64,000 bases of DNA from Xiphophorus maculatus (lineage: Eukaryota; Chordata; Actinopteri; Cyprinodontiformes; Poeciliidae), in assembly GCF_002775205.1 (NCBI RefSeq), contig NC_036450.1, positions 12,233,479 through 12,297,478 on the forward strand, in the 5' to 3' direction. The notes below the pieces were generated by a model. It was not told where the DNA came from. It did no database searches and saw nothing but the letters and a program-made list of their open reading frames with translations. The translations under genes and the position numbers were made by a program. Below, piece by piece: positions 45,934 to 57,700 of this stretch (its first letter is position 1; each line of letters begins with the position of its first letter).

Positions 45934-46504
45934 TATTATCGCAATTTTGTAATAACCAGTTAACCCAACTCATGTTTTGGACTTGGGGAAGAATCCACGG
46001 TTATGTATTGAGTTTTAAAAAATATTTTCAGATGCAAATAAGTCTTTAAACCACCTGGCCAAGTGCTTAATACCACTCACCATGCAGCAGACCAATTATG
46101 ACCCTGCTATCTCTCCGCTAGAGTGGTTCCACTTCAACATAATGTATATGCACAAGATAAGGTGAGCAAAACAAAACTTTGTGGTGAACCAGTGGATGTC
46201 AAGGCTTCTTTACAACACACTGTTTTTACAATTAATTATTAGTCCTGAAAATGCAACCAGGTCGTAAGCTTTATAGACTTGAGTAATAAGCACACCGAAA
46301 AATGTAGAGCCATTAAATAATATTCTTCATTCAGACATGTTGTATCTTTACGAATTTTCAACTAAAGCCTTGTGAAGGTCGGGGTAATGAGAATAAATAT
46401 ATCAACATAAATATAGCAACGTGACTAAATTCTTCAACAAATATCTAGTGTTAACTGCGCCAAAAAGGCAACACCGCTTTAAATTACACAAAAGTCTTCC
46501 TTAC
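42871..46504 (-). other. mrrf: mrrf intron 1
   Basis: AT-rich, with a GATGAT patch near 43695-43725. Minus-strand open frames at 44234-44539 and 44883-45164 are unassigned. A CA microsatellite and a retroelement-tail-like fragment lie at 45810-45929. Confidence 0.45.
45810..45929 (+). repeat. Retroelement-tail fragment joined to (CA)n microsatellite
   Basis: GGATGGCTGGTGCCTATCTA...TCCAGTCCATCACAGGACAA is the worn phrase commonly found near a fish LINE tail and often followed by CA repeats. Here (AC)n runs from about 45867 to 45929. Confidence 0.6.
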
Positions 46505-46610
46505 CTATTCGGGGTCAGGCTTTACAGGAGAAGCATGTTAGCTAAAGAGAGAAGCGCCACAGTTGACAAGTTCGTCATCAACAAGAGGCGCTATTACAGA
46601 TAAGTGCGCT
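46505..46610 (-). other. mrrf: mrrf noncoding exon 1
   Basis: On the minus strand GAATAG|GTAAGG at 46505/46504 is a strong donor. The only ATG nearby is followed by a stop after four codons, so the exon is taken as 5' UTR. The left limit is precise and the right limit approximate. Confidence 0.5.
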
Positions 46611-46800
46611 CGAGACAGTCTACGGGTTGCACCGGGCGGGCGGAGTTACACGAAAACGTTGGACGTTTTCGAGCACATAGGGCATACGGGAGATACCAGA
46701 TACTAAACCAACTGCCTCCACGGACATGTCTGGCAGCTAAAAAATCTACGCCATCACCCTGCGCCTTTGTTGTCAGGCTGGACCCGAGCGGATGTGTTTT
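46611..46800. promoter_or_regulatory. Putative bidirectional promoter, mrrf / rbm18
   Basis: Roughly 200 bases with locally raised CpG content separate the two head-to-head first exons and there is no TATA box. A dyad with 9-bp arms (CGAAAACGT/ACGTTTTCG) sits at 46651-46671. MRRF and RBM18 are also adjacent and divergent in human. Confidence 0.55.
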
Positions 46801-46954
46801 CTCTCGGAGCTAACAAACTCAGTCAGTTATTTAGGTGGACAATTGAGATCTGAGATGATTGCAGTGACGTTTTGACGCCACTGGATCATCCCAAAAGTGG
46901 GATTGGAGTGAACATTAAATCGTAGGACTTGTTGTTGAAGAAGAACAAACAAAG
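46801..46954 (+). other. rbm18: rbm18 noncoding exon 1
   Basis: It ends with the donor AAAG|GTAATG at 46954/46955. The acceptor before the ATG at 48654 shows an upstream 5' UTR exon is needed. The left limit is approximate. Confidence 0.5.
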
Positions 46955-48646
46955 GTAATGTCAGAGCAGCTAGAAGCTACGTCCCACTTCTCTTTTGAAA
47001 CGTGGCTTTTACTCTCAGATAAAGTTATTCTTAGTAAAACGTAGCACGTTTAGTATTATGCTGTATAATATGTGTAATTATTAACTACTGGTAATAAATA
47101 GTTCATTCTTGCTGTGTTAGTTAAGATCAGGTTAAAAGCAAAATTACTTATTTGTTGTGAACATCTCGTTCTCTAAAAGGAAATGAGTTTTTACGTGACA
47201 ACAAATGTTTTAAAAGGTACAACTCACTTCAGCAGCAGTAAATCAATATGAAAGAAAATATACACTTTTGTATTTTTAAAAGATGAAATTAAACATTGCT
47301 TCTCCATTTGTTTTCTAGATAGACGTGATTTGTTTTGCAACAAATGACACAACAGGGGAAGTATTACGTTGGAGATCGTTCTTAGGTATAAATTGCCAAT
47401 TGTTTTAACCAGTTCATGGCCTGTGTAAATAAAAATAAGAATGATCAAAGTTACGTTTATTTCCGCAGCACATTAAAAATAGTAAAAGTTGATTAAAGTT
47501 CTCCACAATTTTGCCAACCAAACAGCAAAAATAAATAGAGAACACAACAAGCAAAATACAAAAATAAATAAAACTTTAAATAAAATAAAAAATACAATAG
47601 GGCTAGATAATCTAGTAGTTCTGTTAGAGATGCAGGCATGATGAGTTTGTTGGCTAATATTTGAGTTGTCTTTTTGTTTGCAGTTTAACCCATGAATTTC
47701 AGTTATACACATTGATCTGAGTTCAGTTTTCTTTAATTCTGCAATTAAGTTTAACAAACACTGAAAATGTTCTGAGCCCAACAGAAAAATAAGGAGTTTT
47801 GAGATGGTTCCAATTATGAAACAAAAAACAAATCCTTAATCGTTATCTGACTATTACTAAATTCCCCAAAATGGAATGAATGAATGCATTGTTTGTTGGT
47901 GTGTGTGTTTGTTGCTTGGAAAAAAGTTGGAGATTACAGTACATTTAATTAACAGGACCAAATTTTGATCCATATTTTCCATATTTTAAAAGTCACTGTT
48001 CATCATCAAAAAACTCCATTCTACAGTTTTGGTTTGTTAACACATTCATCTTTTCATTTGTATAGTTCAAGCATGTCAATAAAGATGTAAGTTCTTTATG
48101 GGTTTTTTTGTCTTCTTTCATTTAGTTTGGTTATCATATCAATATTTGCCAATGATCATTCAGCGCTTTGTAAAGCTGATGTAAATTCTCAGCGATTAAG
48201 TTATACTTTTGCGGTTTTCCCATGAGTTTCCCTTGACAGGTATTATTATTCAATGATAATATTGCAATATTCACATTTCTTAATATCATGCATTGCTAAT
48301 AGAAATTGTGGATACTTGTTTTTATCAAACTATGGTATAGTTTTTTTGTTGTTGTTTTTTTTTTACCCAGTTTTCTAATTTTGAACAAAAAACTTCCAGA
48401 TCCTAGAGTTTAGATAAACGTTTGAGTGTAAAATCTCACACAGTAGATTCCACAATAACATTATTAATGAAACAGAAATTAAACCAACTGTACAAGTTTG
48501 TGAAAAACTAAATCCAGACCTAAAACCCTGGATGTAGGAGGCTCTGTACATTATTTTCTCCATATTGTAAAGCCATGTGTATATGTGAACTCAAAACGTT
48601 GTTATTAAAAGTTTTTGGTGACATTGTTTTAATCTACTTTCCACAG
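46955..48646 (+). other. rbm18: rbm18 intron 1
   Basis: AT-rich. A minus-strand frame of 102 codons at 47473-47781 shows no known motif. Confidence 0.45.
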
Positions 48647-48653
48647 GGTACAC

Positions 48654-48760
48654 ATGTCGTCTGCAGCAGAGACTGTGGAAAATGCCTCCATTATTGCAGA
48701 GAGTGCGTCTCATGATGGAAACCGCCTGTGGATTGGCAACATTGATCCCAAAATCACAGA
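48654..48760 (+). CDS. rbm18: rbm18 exon 2: start, RNP2
   Basis: Starts [20 protein letters not shown] and contains [12 protein letters not shown]. Acceptor CTTTCCACAG lies seven bases before the ATG; donor CAGA|GTGAGT, phase 2. Confidence 0.95.
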
Positions 48761-51700
48761 GTGAGTAAATCCAGTCCAGTTTCAGCTGGGCATTTATTTT
48801 ATGTATGTGCAGAAAAGCTCTCAGCCTGCTTCTTTTACCCGTCAATTATTATATACTGCGATCCTAAAGGTGTCAGCTTTACTTATCTTTATAGAAATAT
48901 ATCCCTGATAAAAAGGTGTTAAAATGCAGAATAAAATTTTATTACAAGGTGGTGTTATAAGCTTCTACAGGGTAATAAATATGCCTCATGCAGTTTTTAA
49001 AAAGTGATGCCATAATAGAGTTTATGGTATGACCCTAAGAGTTTAGTTTTAACATGTATGGCTATGCCACATAGGAGGCAACATATCATGGTTGCATGTA
49101 TGATTAATTAACTGTGTATGTTGTGTGTGGGGGTGAGCTGGTGTGTGTGTGTCATGGGCTGAGACAGAGCAGACGAGCCTGGGTGTGTGAAGGAGATGCA
49201 GTGAGGCGAGGAGACCTGCTCTGCTAAGGAGCAGCCATCATTCCTCACTCACCTGCCCTGTTTACTCTCTCTGTGTCAACCTGAAGGTGTGTGTGTGCGT
49301 GTCTGTGTGTGAGGGTGTTAAAATCCACACCAGACGTTTGAGTGGCAGCTTGTAGAGGTGCAAGCTTCAACACATACAAGAGTCTGAACATCATTAACTC
49401 ACTTTGTCTCACTCGCTTGCATGCATCTTCTCTTGCCAGATAGTCTTGATTGATAAAAATATTCAGAAAACATTTTTAGGGTGAGGGGCGCGTTACGAAG
49501 CCTGTTTGGGCTGCTGGAAAATGTACGGACCCAGGTTCTGGTGGGCGTCTAGACAGGCGTTTCCTTCCCCTAACTGTGCTCTGCTCTGCTTCTCCTTCTC
49601 TTTAAATAGTCCAGTGGTTCAGCGTAGGGAGGGAAAACAAGAGAAATGCACGTGGCCCCTGTTACTGATTGGGAAGATTAATTAACTCCAGGATTAAACA
49701 TGCAGGACTCCCTCTGATTGTCCTGCAAAACCAAACTTGGTGCAGAGGGGAGACCAGGAGCTGAACAATCTGCACTGCTTTGACACGTTTCAAATCAACA
49801 GTGAATAAGATTAGTTTGTTGTTTATTTCAGCTAATTAACTAACCAACAATGTTTTCTTCAAAACCGTGTAAAAACGTAGAATCTGTGTGGAAACGTGCT
49901 TAGCTTGTATCGTAGAGTAAGTGAATTATATTTTTAAGATGTAATTTTTTACTTTGTATTTATTTGCATAAATATTTAAGAAATTCAAGCCACTCAAAGC
50001 ACCTTAATTTTGTAATCTTTTTGCACTTTGTCACATAACAAACACACTTTGATCTATTTGATTAGAATTTTTTTGATACACAAAAAGTGTTGTATAATTA
50101 TAATGTGAAAGGAAATGAGGATGGATAGCTGATAAAGTGCAGCCCAACCATATCTGCAGTAATGATTAAAGACAAAAATGATTCTACAAAGTATTGACTA
50201 ATCGGGCTGAATACGTATATATGCCACACTTTTCGAATGTTTTTCTGGATGGTCTTGTACCCTGCCTCTCACCCAATAACTACTGCAGATAGGCTCCAGC
50301 CACACGCGGTCCTCTGTGGATAAGTGGTTAAAACAGTAACTATATGGCTATTTCTAACTCTTTATACATATAAACTACTTGTTTATTACTGAAACTTCTA
50401 ATAAATGCATCAAAGTTTGGTTTTTAGCATCACAGAAGATGTTCAAGTTAGAGGAATATTTTCGCAAAGTTCTTTTCTGCTGTGGTTGTTTTGAGCAAAG
50501 TATTGGATCATAAAGGATGCGACAATGAAGAAAGCAGCACATCAACACAATCTGTTGTGTTTCCTATGTAGCTGTTTATAGTTGAAGAGACAAACACGCC
50601 ACTTTTTCTTGTGCACAATTGAGGCCTGAGGCAAAGCAGGTGTTACTGAAACTTTCAACACACATTTGTGTTTTTGTGCGTTTGCCTGCTCTGTGGTAAT
50701 CCATCACAGTCTTCCTCTTTGTTCCCTCTCTGGACCTCGTGTTACATGCAGTGTCGTGGGCCTGCCATTTGTCATGTGTTTTTATTAGCGAACTTGGACG
50801 ATAACCACCAGCAATGACTCATTTCTCCGCCATAGGATGAAGAAACTGCAGAAATCCTAAACTTAAAGCCTATTTTTCCTCCTAACTTACACTTATCCCA
50901 CTTAAAGCCTATTGTTATCTTTCTCTAGACTCGACTTCTGTGACCTTCTCTTCCTTCCTTCCTCTCATATCTGTCTCACCTGGTTTCTAATCTCTTTTTT
51001 TCCTCAGCTTCATCTTCCTTCTCCCACACCTTTCACCTTGCTGTCAACATCCCCTCTCTGAACTTTACTCTCCCTTTACCCACCTTTCCCTCCCTTTTCC
51101 TCCCCTCTTTCCCACCTCCCTCCCCCTCTTCCTCTGGTGGGTTTTATAGCCCCCAGGAGGCATAACCCATTGTAGTTCAGCTCACTATAGCATCCCAAAA
51201 AATGTTCTTGGAGTTTAATCTGTTCTAAAAATAAACATATAAAGTAGTATGTGGCTAAATAGAATAATTACGTGAAATTTGATGAATTGCAAATTAAATT
51301 GCTGCTTTTTGGTTGCTGGAAACAGCTGTCTTAAAATGTGTTAAATCGAAGGAAGGTCTTGTTGCTGATCAACATTGAAGTTAATTGTTACATTAGAACA
51401 AGGTTAGAAATCAGATCCATTTTTAGCTCTGATTTTTCTTTATACATTTATGCAGTGCGTGATGAGCCACCTCCAGGTGGGAAACCTTTAGGGTGTTGTC
51501 TGGGAAAATCAGAAATTGTGTCGCCTGCTGCCCACTAGGGACTCATAGAGAGAGAGGGGTGGAAGACATTAGTGCAACCTGTTGCTCAAACCCCCCCCCA
51601 GATTCATCCTGAGCATCCAGCACCGAGTCCATTTCCAACACACATAGCGCACGCTTGCACCGTCACGTCACACAGTCATTTTTGTGGTTTCACACACACA

Positions 51701-54700
51701 CACACTAACACGAAACCACTTACGGACTTAAAAATAACAACTGCCTAAACAATAAGAGACTGCAGTTTTAAGCCCCTCTGAACAGTTACACAAAGCACCT
51801 GGGGGTCACTCTCGGGCCTGAACAGTTACAGTGAGAAACGCCAACAAAAACACAGGAAGGTCTTCAGTGACGGTTTTTGTTTATTTATTTTCAACGTGAG
51901 TTTATTTTTGTGTTTTGTAAGGCATTTATAAAGGATCATTAAACGGCACTGTTTCATTTTGTTCAAGAATTTTGAAGTCGTTAATGGTTGGGTGACTCCA
52001 TCAGATGATTAATTACAGAGGAAAATATAAACAGATCAAAACTTTTTCTAATGTTTGGTGTAACATACAAACCTAAAAGGTGAGATATGACTAAAGATGC
52101 CCTTAGTACAGTGAGGAGCAGAGACAGTGTTGTAAGGGAGCTAGTGGGGTTTTATAAAAGAATAATCAAAAACTCAATCATTGGCACCACAGCAATCCCT
52201 TTACAATGAATGTATGTATACGCTAAACTAGAACAGCATAATATATCCCAAATAAATTTTAATCACAGTTTTGCTGTGTGAATGAATATTGTTGTGGAAT
52301 GCAGTATTTTCTGAGGGTGTCAAGATTTGACTCTTTGCATACCAGCAATACATTCCAGCTCTTAGATTGAGTCTGACTGCAGTAGGTGCCCAGATGACAG
52401 TACTTAAGATGCTGAAGATCACAAGAAGAGCTGGAAGGATAGTAATAACAGATGAGAAAAGGAGGAGTGGGGTAAATGCGGGTTTATTGGAAATTATATT
52501 GTTTTTTTCATGATTTTCCAGTATGTATGCACTTCTTCATCCTGGTCTTTAGTAAATAGAAATAATTGCTATAATCCTACCAAGCATAACTTACTTGTTT
52601 TGGTGCCCTCTAACAATCTTCTGGCTGTTTCCAGAATAAATAAATGAGTTCTTTGAGTGCCCCTGAACTTAATACTCTTCTGTGCTGTTGGAGAAACAAT
52701 TTATTCCCATGACTGCTAATGGTCATAACACACACACACACATACACGCCTACACTCACACATGCTGCGTATCTTTTCAATGGCCGCATATCTGTCGTCA
52801 TCCTCAGTCCAGCGGTGCCCTGCAGCTTCTACGTCGTCATTGGAGGTTGTTTGTGCCGAACTCCAGGGCTCGGGGGGATTTGAGACTTCCTCTGTTTTAT
52901 TCCCTCATTGTCCTGCTACTGTATCCTCAGCATTGTCTCAATAAGAGATTTACTGTTAGTGGCTGGCCACACCAGCTGGCCTGCTGCTAAAAAGGTGTCA
53001 AGGAGAGAAAGCTGTCATTCTCATTAGCCAGGCCTGACACATTCACACAAGCAGTGGCAAAATGATTTTACGTTTTGGAGCTTGTCTTCTTGTCCTTTTT
53101 AAAAATTATGTTTACTATTCATAATCATATAATAACATAATGTAATAGATATTGTCACCGTTCTAAAATAATGTCCTAAGTAATTTTTTTGCCAAAAGTG
53201 ATTTTTTTTATTTTTTTTTTATTAATTCAGTCATTATTTTAGGAAGGTGATGATATCTAGCAGTTTTAGTTTCTGATTCTTCATAAAGGTTGAATACTTT
53301 TAGATTAAGTTTAAAAATATTGTTGGTTAATAATCACGGGGAATGCATTTTGTAAAATTGTTCTGACCACTTAAAATGTTTTTGTTTTGCTGTGTTTTGA
53401 GCTTTATTTGGTTGTTTTTCCACAAGATTCTAATTAATTTATTGCTCAGACTTTTTTTATGCATTAATTAATTCAGTGTGGGCAAGTAGGTGTTTAATAT
53501 TGTTTCATGACTTAATGTATATAGTTTTTGACTAACCTTTTTTTTGTTTGCCTTTTCTTCATTCTCCTGACAGGTATCACCTGGTGAAGCTTTTGGAGAA
53601 GTTTGGCAAAGTTAAACAGTTTGACTTCCTGTTTCATAAGTCCGGGCCTTTGGAGGGGCAGCCACGTGGCTACTGCTTCGTCAATTTCAGCACCAGAGAG
53701 GTAAACAAACCAGACATGTATCTTTTTTTTTGTTTTTATCTGATTTGTTGTAAATATTCTGCACATATAATTTGGGTTTGTGTAGGTAAGTTGTATTAAA
53801 ACTTCTTTTTTTGTTGTCAAGGAACCCATTTTGATGTTTGTGCACACATTCAGAGGGGAGCGAAAGCAGAAAAGTCTGTCATATAGACTCTCACAGATGG
53901 AGTCTGTATATTTTATCAGAGAAGGGCCATTCATTTGGTGTAAAATTTTAAGTGAAATTGTTCAATAGACTTCACGAGAAGACAGGAACTCACTGTTTGT
54001 TTTCATTGAAATGGACCGTGTTTCTAAGGAAAAAGAAATAAAATAAAAGGATTTAAAAAGACTGCGGTCAACTTCACAGGTTTTGTCGGGCAGTATTTGT
54101 TTTGGAGTGTGCCTGGGGATCATGATAAGCATCTCGTTTCACAGCTAGTGTCTATCAGTGGGATATGAAGCCCTCCCAACAGGATTATACAGAGGAAGTG
54201 GCTGTTTATCTTACACACTCGCACTCACTCGCTTGTAGACACGGTCAGATAAAGAACTTCAGGAATATAATTTTACATAAAAGCCGCTCGTACATTTGAT
54301 GAGACAAAGCTCAGAATGTGCTACACATGATTTACCTTCGGCCCTTTGTAAGCAGATTGTCTCTTTGCCATCTATCATCATTTATCTAATGATTTAATGG
54401 TGTGGATGTAATTGCACACTGATTTTAGTGATAATTTTGAACAGTCTGTTGTTCCCTCTTTCCTATTCCTCTTTCCTCTTCTTTGTGTTGCCTACAGGAG
54501 GCAGAGAGGGCGATCCAGTGTTTAAATGGAAAGCTAGCTTTGTCCAAGAAGCTGGTTGTGCGCTGGGCGCACGCTCAGGTGAGGGTAAGTGTCACGCTGA
54601 ATCATAGCAGTTTACTATTGCTTCTGTAAATGCATGTAAAAGTCAAAGTGAATTTGTTTGATTGTCTAGACCTTTAGCCGGTGCTGTTTGTCTGGCGTGA

Positions 54701-57700
54701 AATCAATGATATATTGTTGAGGGAATCGAAATGTAAGATAAAAAAACATTTATTTTTGTAGTTTCCATCCTATATTCTTTTATATGCAGTTTACAGAGAG
54801 CAGCAAGAGCCCTGCACAAACCCAGGGCTGTCTAACAATAGGCAGCTGACTGACGAAGGGTGAAGGGATATCCTGCACAGAGACGAATCCCGCCCTTCAT
54901 ACACACATACGCACATAGACATGACAGAGGGAGGTGAAGGTCAATGCTGGAACCTCTTTAACAACATGCTGTTAAATAAATCTGGAGCTGGACTGAATTT
55001 TCTTATTGGATTAGAAATGGAAGCTATTTGCATTGATATCCTCACAGATATCAAGAATTAATGCATTGCTGTATTTGTAAGGGTAATTTGAAATTGAGTT
55101 TGAGCTGTCAGGACCCTCCTCTATGTTGTTTTGCTGAACTTTCTGCATATAATGCAGCAGAATCATTACATGTTTTATTGCAAATATTATACGGGGGTTA
55201 ACATTTTGTATAATTGTTTTTCACTCTTGCAATCAAATTGTCTACATTTTCCAGACCTTTTATGATGTTAGCTAAAATCTCTGCAGATCCCACACATACT
55301 GGGCACAAATTTTATGTTCAGGTCAGCACTGCAGAGCATTATTTGCAAAATCTAGTTAACCCAGAGACAATTTCTGTCTCTCTGGTGAACACCTTGCAGC
55401 TTGAGTAGTCAGCTGTAAAACAAGACAAGTATATTTGCACCATTTTTAAGAAAAAAATATTAGGTGAACATATAAATATGTACATAGCGTTCTTTGGTTT
55501 TTCAATCTTTTCTAATGTTTATGTGTTCATATTTAATGTCTGTATTCTGGGAGCATGTGACACCAATGTCAAATTTCATGTTTATGCAGATAAATTGTGA
55601 TTCTGAAAAACATTTGTTTTTTGATTTCTGCATCCTGCATCCATCCTGCAAAAATATATGCCATAATTTCTATGCCACGTTTTGTTATGTTTTTAAAAAT
55701 GTCCTAAACCAGAAGCAGAGTCTGGAAAAGATTGTGTGAGAACCGTGCTCTAGCTAACTCTAGGCCATGCTCTGTCTGAAGCACTTCAAGCTGATTTGAC
55801 AGTTGTTTCACCCTGGAAGAATTTAGCAGAGTTTGTTTCCTTATAGCAGCTCAGATCATGCTTTCGGCTTGGTTCAAGATGGCCTCCTTCACTTCTACCC
55901 CAATGATAGTGTTTGACCAAATCTGAAACCAGTCAAGAGCTCAGAGCTGCTTGGACTCTCCTTTGGTGGAGATGATTCTAGGGCATTTCCTCTTCTTAGA
56001 GTTTAACTCCTGGAGCTGCCAAAAGATGTCAAATAAGTGACTCATTGGCTGCATGTATTGAAAATATTTATAAACCAGTCTGAAATACAAAGATCCAAGT
56101 AAATGTCCTGAGGTTTAACAAACATCCTTTATAAACTATTTTATAAATAATATAAAATACATTTTTAATTAAACAGAAGTCAAATCTAATTTATTTTCCC
56201 TAAAAAAGTAATTACATTTTATCTGTGTTCGGAGTTATTGTGTAGTAACTTTGTGAAGTTTAAGTAAAAGTTTCAAGTAAAATGCAGCACAGGTTTGGTT
56301 TTCTCCTGCTTATACACATTGGATTACATGTAATATATTCATTTAGTAAAATGTCATTATTGTATCAGGTTTGGCATACAGGAAATTCTAAACATATTAC
56401 AGTAAATCAGTGTGTTCATCTTCATGTGAAAATATCCTAAATCAAGAATTGATTTCATTAGAATTTTTAACTTTATTTTAAATTCTGAAATATTAGGTGA
56501 ATATATAAATGCATATCTATACACTGTGTTCTTTCAACACTAAAAAAGCCTTTTAAAACATCTGATTCATAATATAGAGTAGCTGTTAAAAGGACTCCGC
56601 AGTGCAGAGATTTAACTGACCCACCTGAAACATTTTTTTTTCTGAGCTCTCCTGGATTGTTTACAGATTATTCCAGCCTCATTGGCTCTGTGCAGATCCC
56701 TGGCATTCCGGCCTGGAGGAATAGGTGGAAGGGAAGGGTCCTGGCTGGGGGAAACGTCATTGTTTCACACACTATGCATTTCTTATGTCACTGAACAGTA
56801 TGCAGTTTTTAATTCCACCAGTGTAGCTTGAGAACAAGGTCTATAAATGTGTTTATTAACGGAGACTCTTACAGGAAGCGACAGAAATAACCTGTCATGT
56901 GATCATCATCCTTTGTTTTGTTTGTGTGTTTTTTTTCTCTCTGCAGGTTACATGGTGATTTGGAAGGTGGTTTTGAGAGGAATGAGTGCAGATGTTTGTT
57001 GTTGCTCATCAGATGGTCCAACATTATCCTCACTCATCTCTTAGGGTGTGACTGAGCTGGACACAGTGCACCGATTGGTTAATATTTGCTTGACTGGACG
57101 AGGAAAAAGTTCGGAAGTTTTTTGTTGATCGTACATGTGGAACTAAGTCTGTCAGTGTTCAATTTCCGGATGACTGTAAATGATTGTGTTTACTTTGCTC
57201 TGATTGCTACTAATAGAAATCTTTCTTCCTCTTCTACTTATTCAACAGAAAATATTTAATCTTATGCTGACATCTTTATGTTTTATTATCCATAATTTGT
57301 GACTGTCCTCATGTCTGTTTCTTGCTTCTTGGTTTTTTTTTTTCATCTGTTTGTCCCTTGCCATCTTTTTTTTTCTCGCCACTTATTCTTCACAGAGGTT
57401 TGAAGGTTTTCGCAATGAGAAGACGATGCCTGCAAGCCTGGAACCGTCATGCAGTGGTTCAACAGAGGCAGGCTCTATTACAACAAGCAACCTCAGGTTG
57501 GTATCCTATTTCAGTTTGCAAGTCTGGATTAGATGGAAAAAGACAATTCGGTTTGAAAAAAAACAAACTGTTCCAGACTTTTCCCTTCACAGTTGGGAGG
57601 ATGTTCTCAAGCAAGCTTTTCTCTCCTCCAAATGTAACAATGATCAGACCACTAGTCATGTCCTATAAAATTAGAGCCTTTGTTGTTTGCAGAACTGTAA

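Larger units (their letters stand above)
48761..53573 (+). other. rbm18: rbm18 intron 2, about 4.8 kb
   Basis: Contains TG-rich patches (49120-49155, 49286-49318), a Tc1-like remnant at 50018-50250, a LINE-like tail at 50256-50335 and a pyrimidine-rich stretch at about 50930-51145. No other gene seen. Confidence 0.5.

Noticed and set aside
53512-53934. 140-codon minus-strand frame over rbm18 exon 3
   Set aside because: It is the antisense shadow of a well-supported coding exon.
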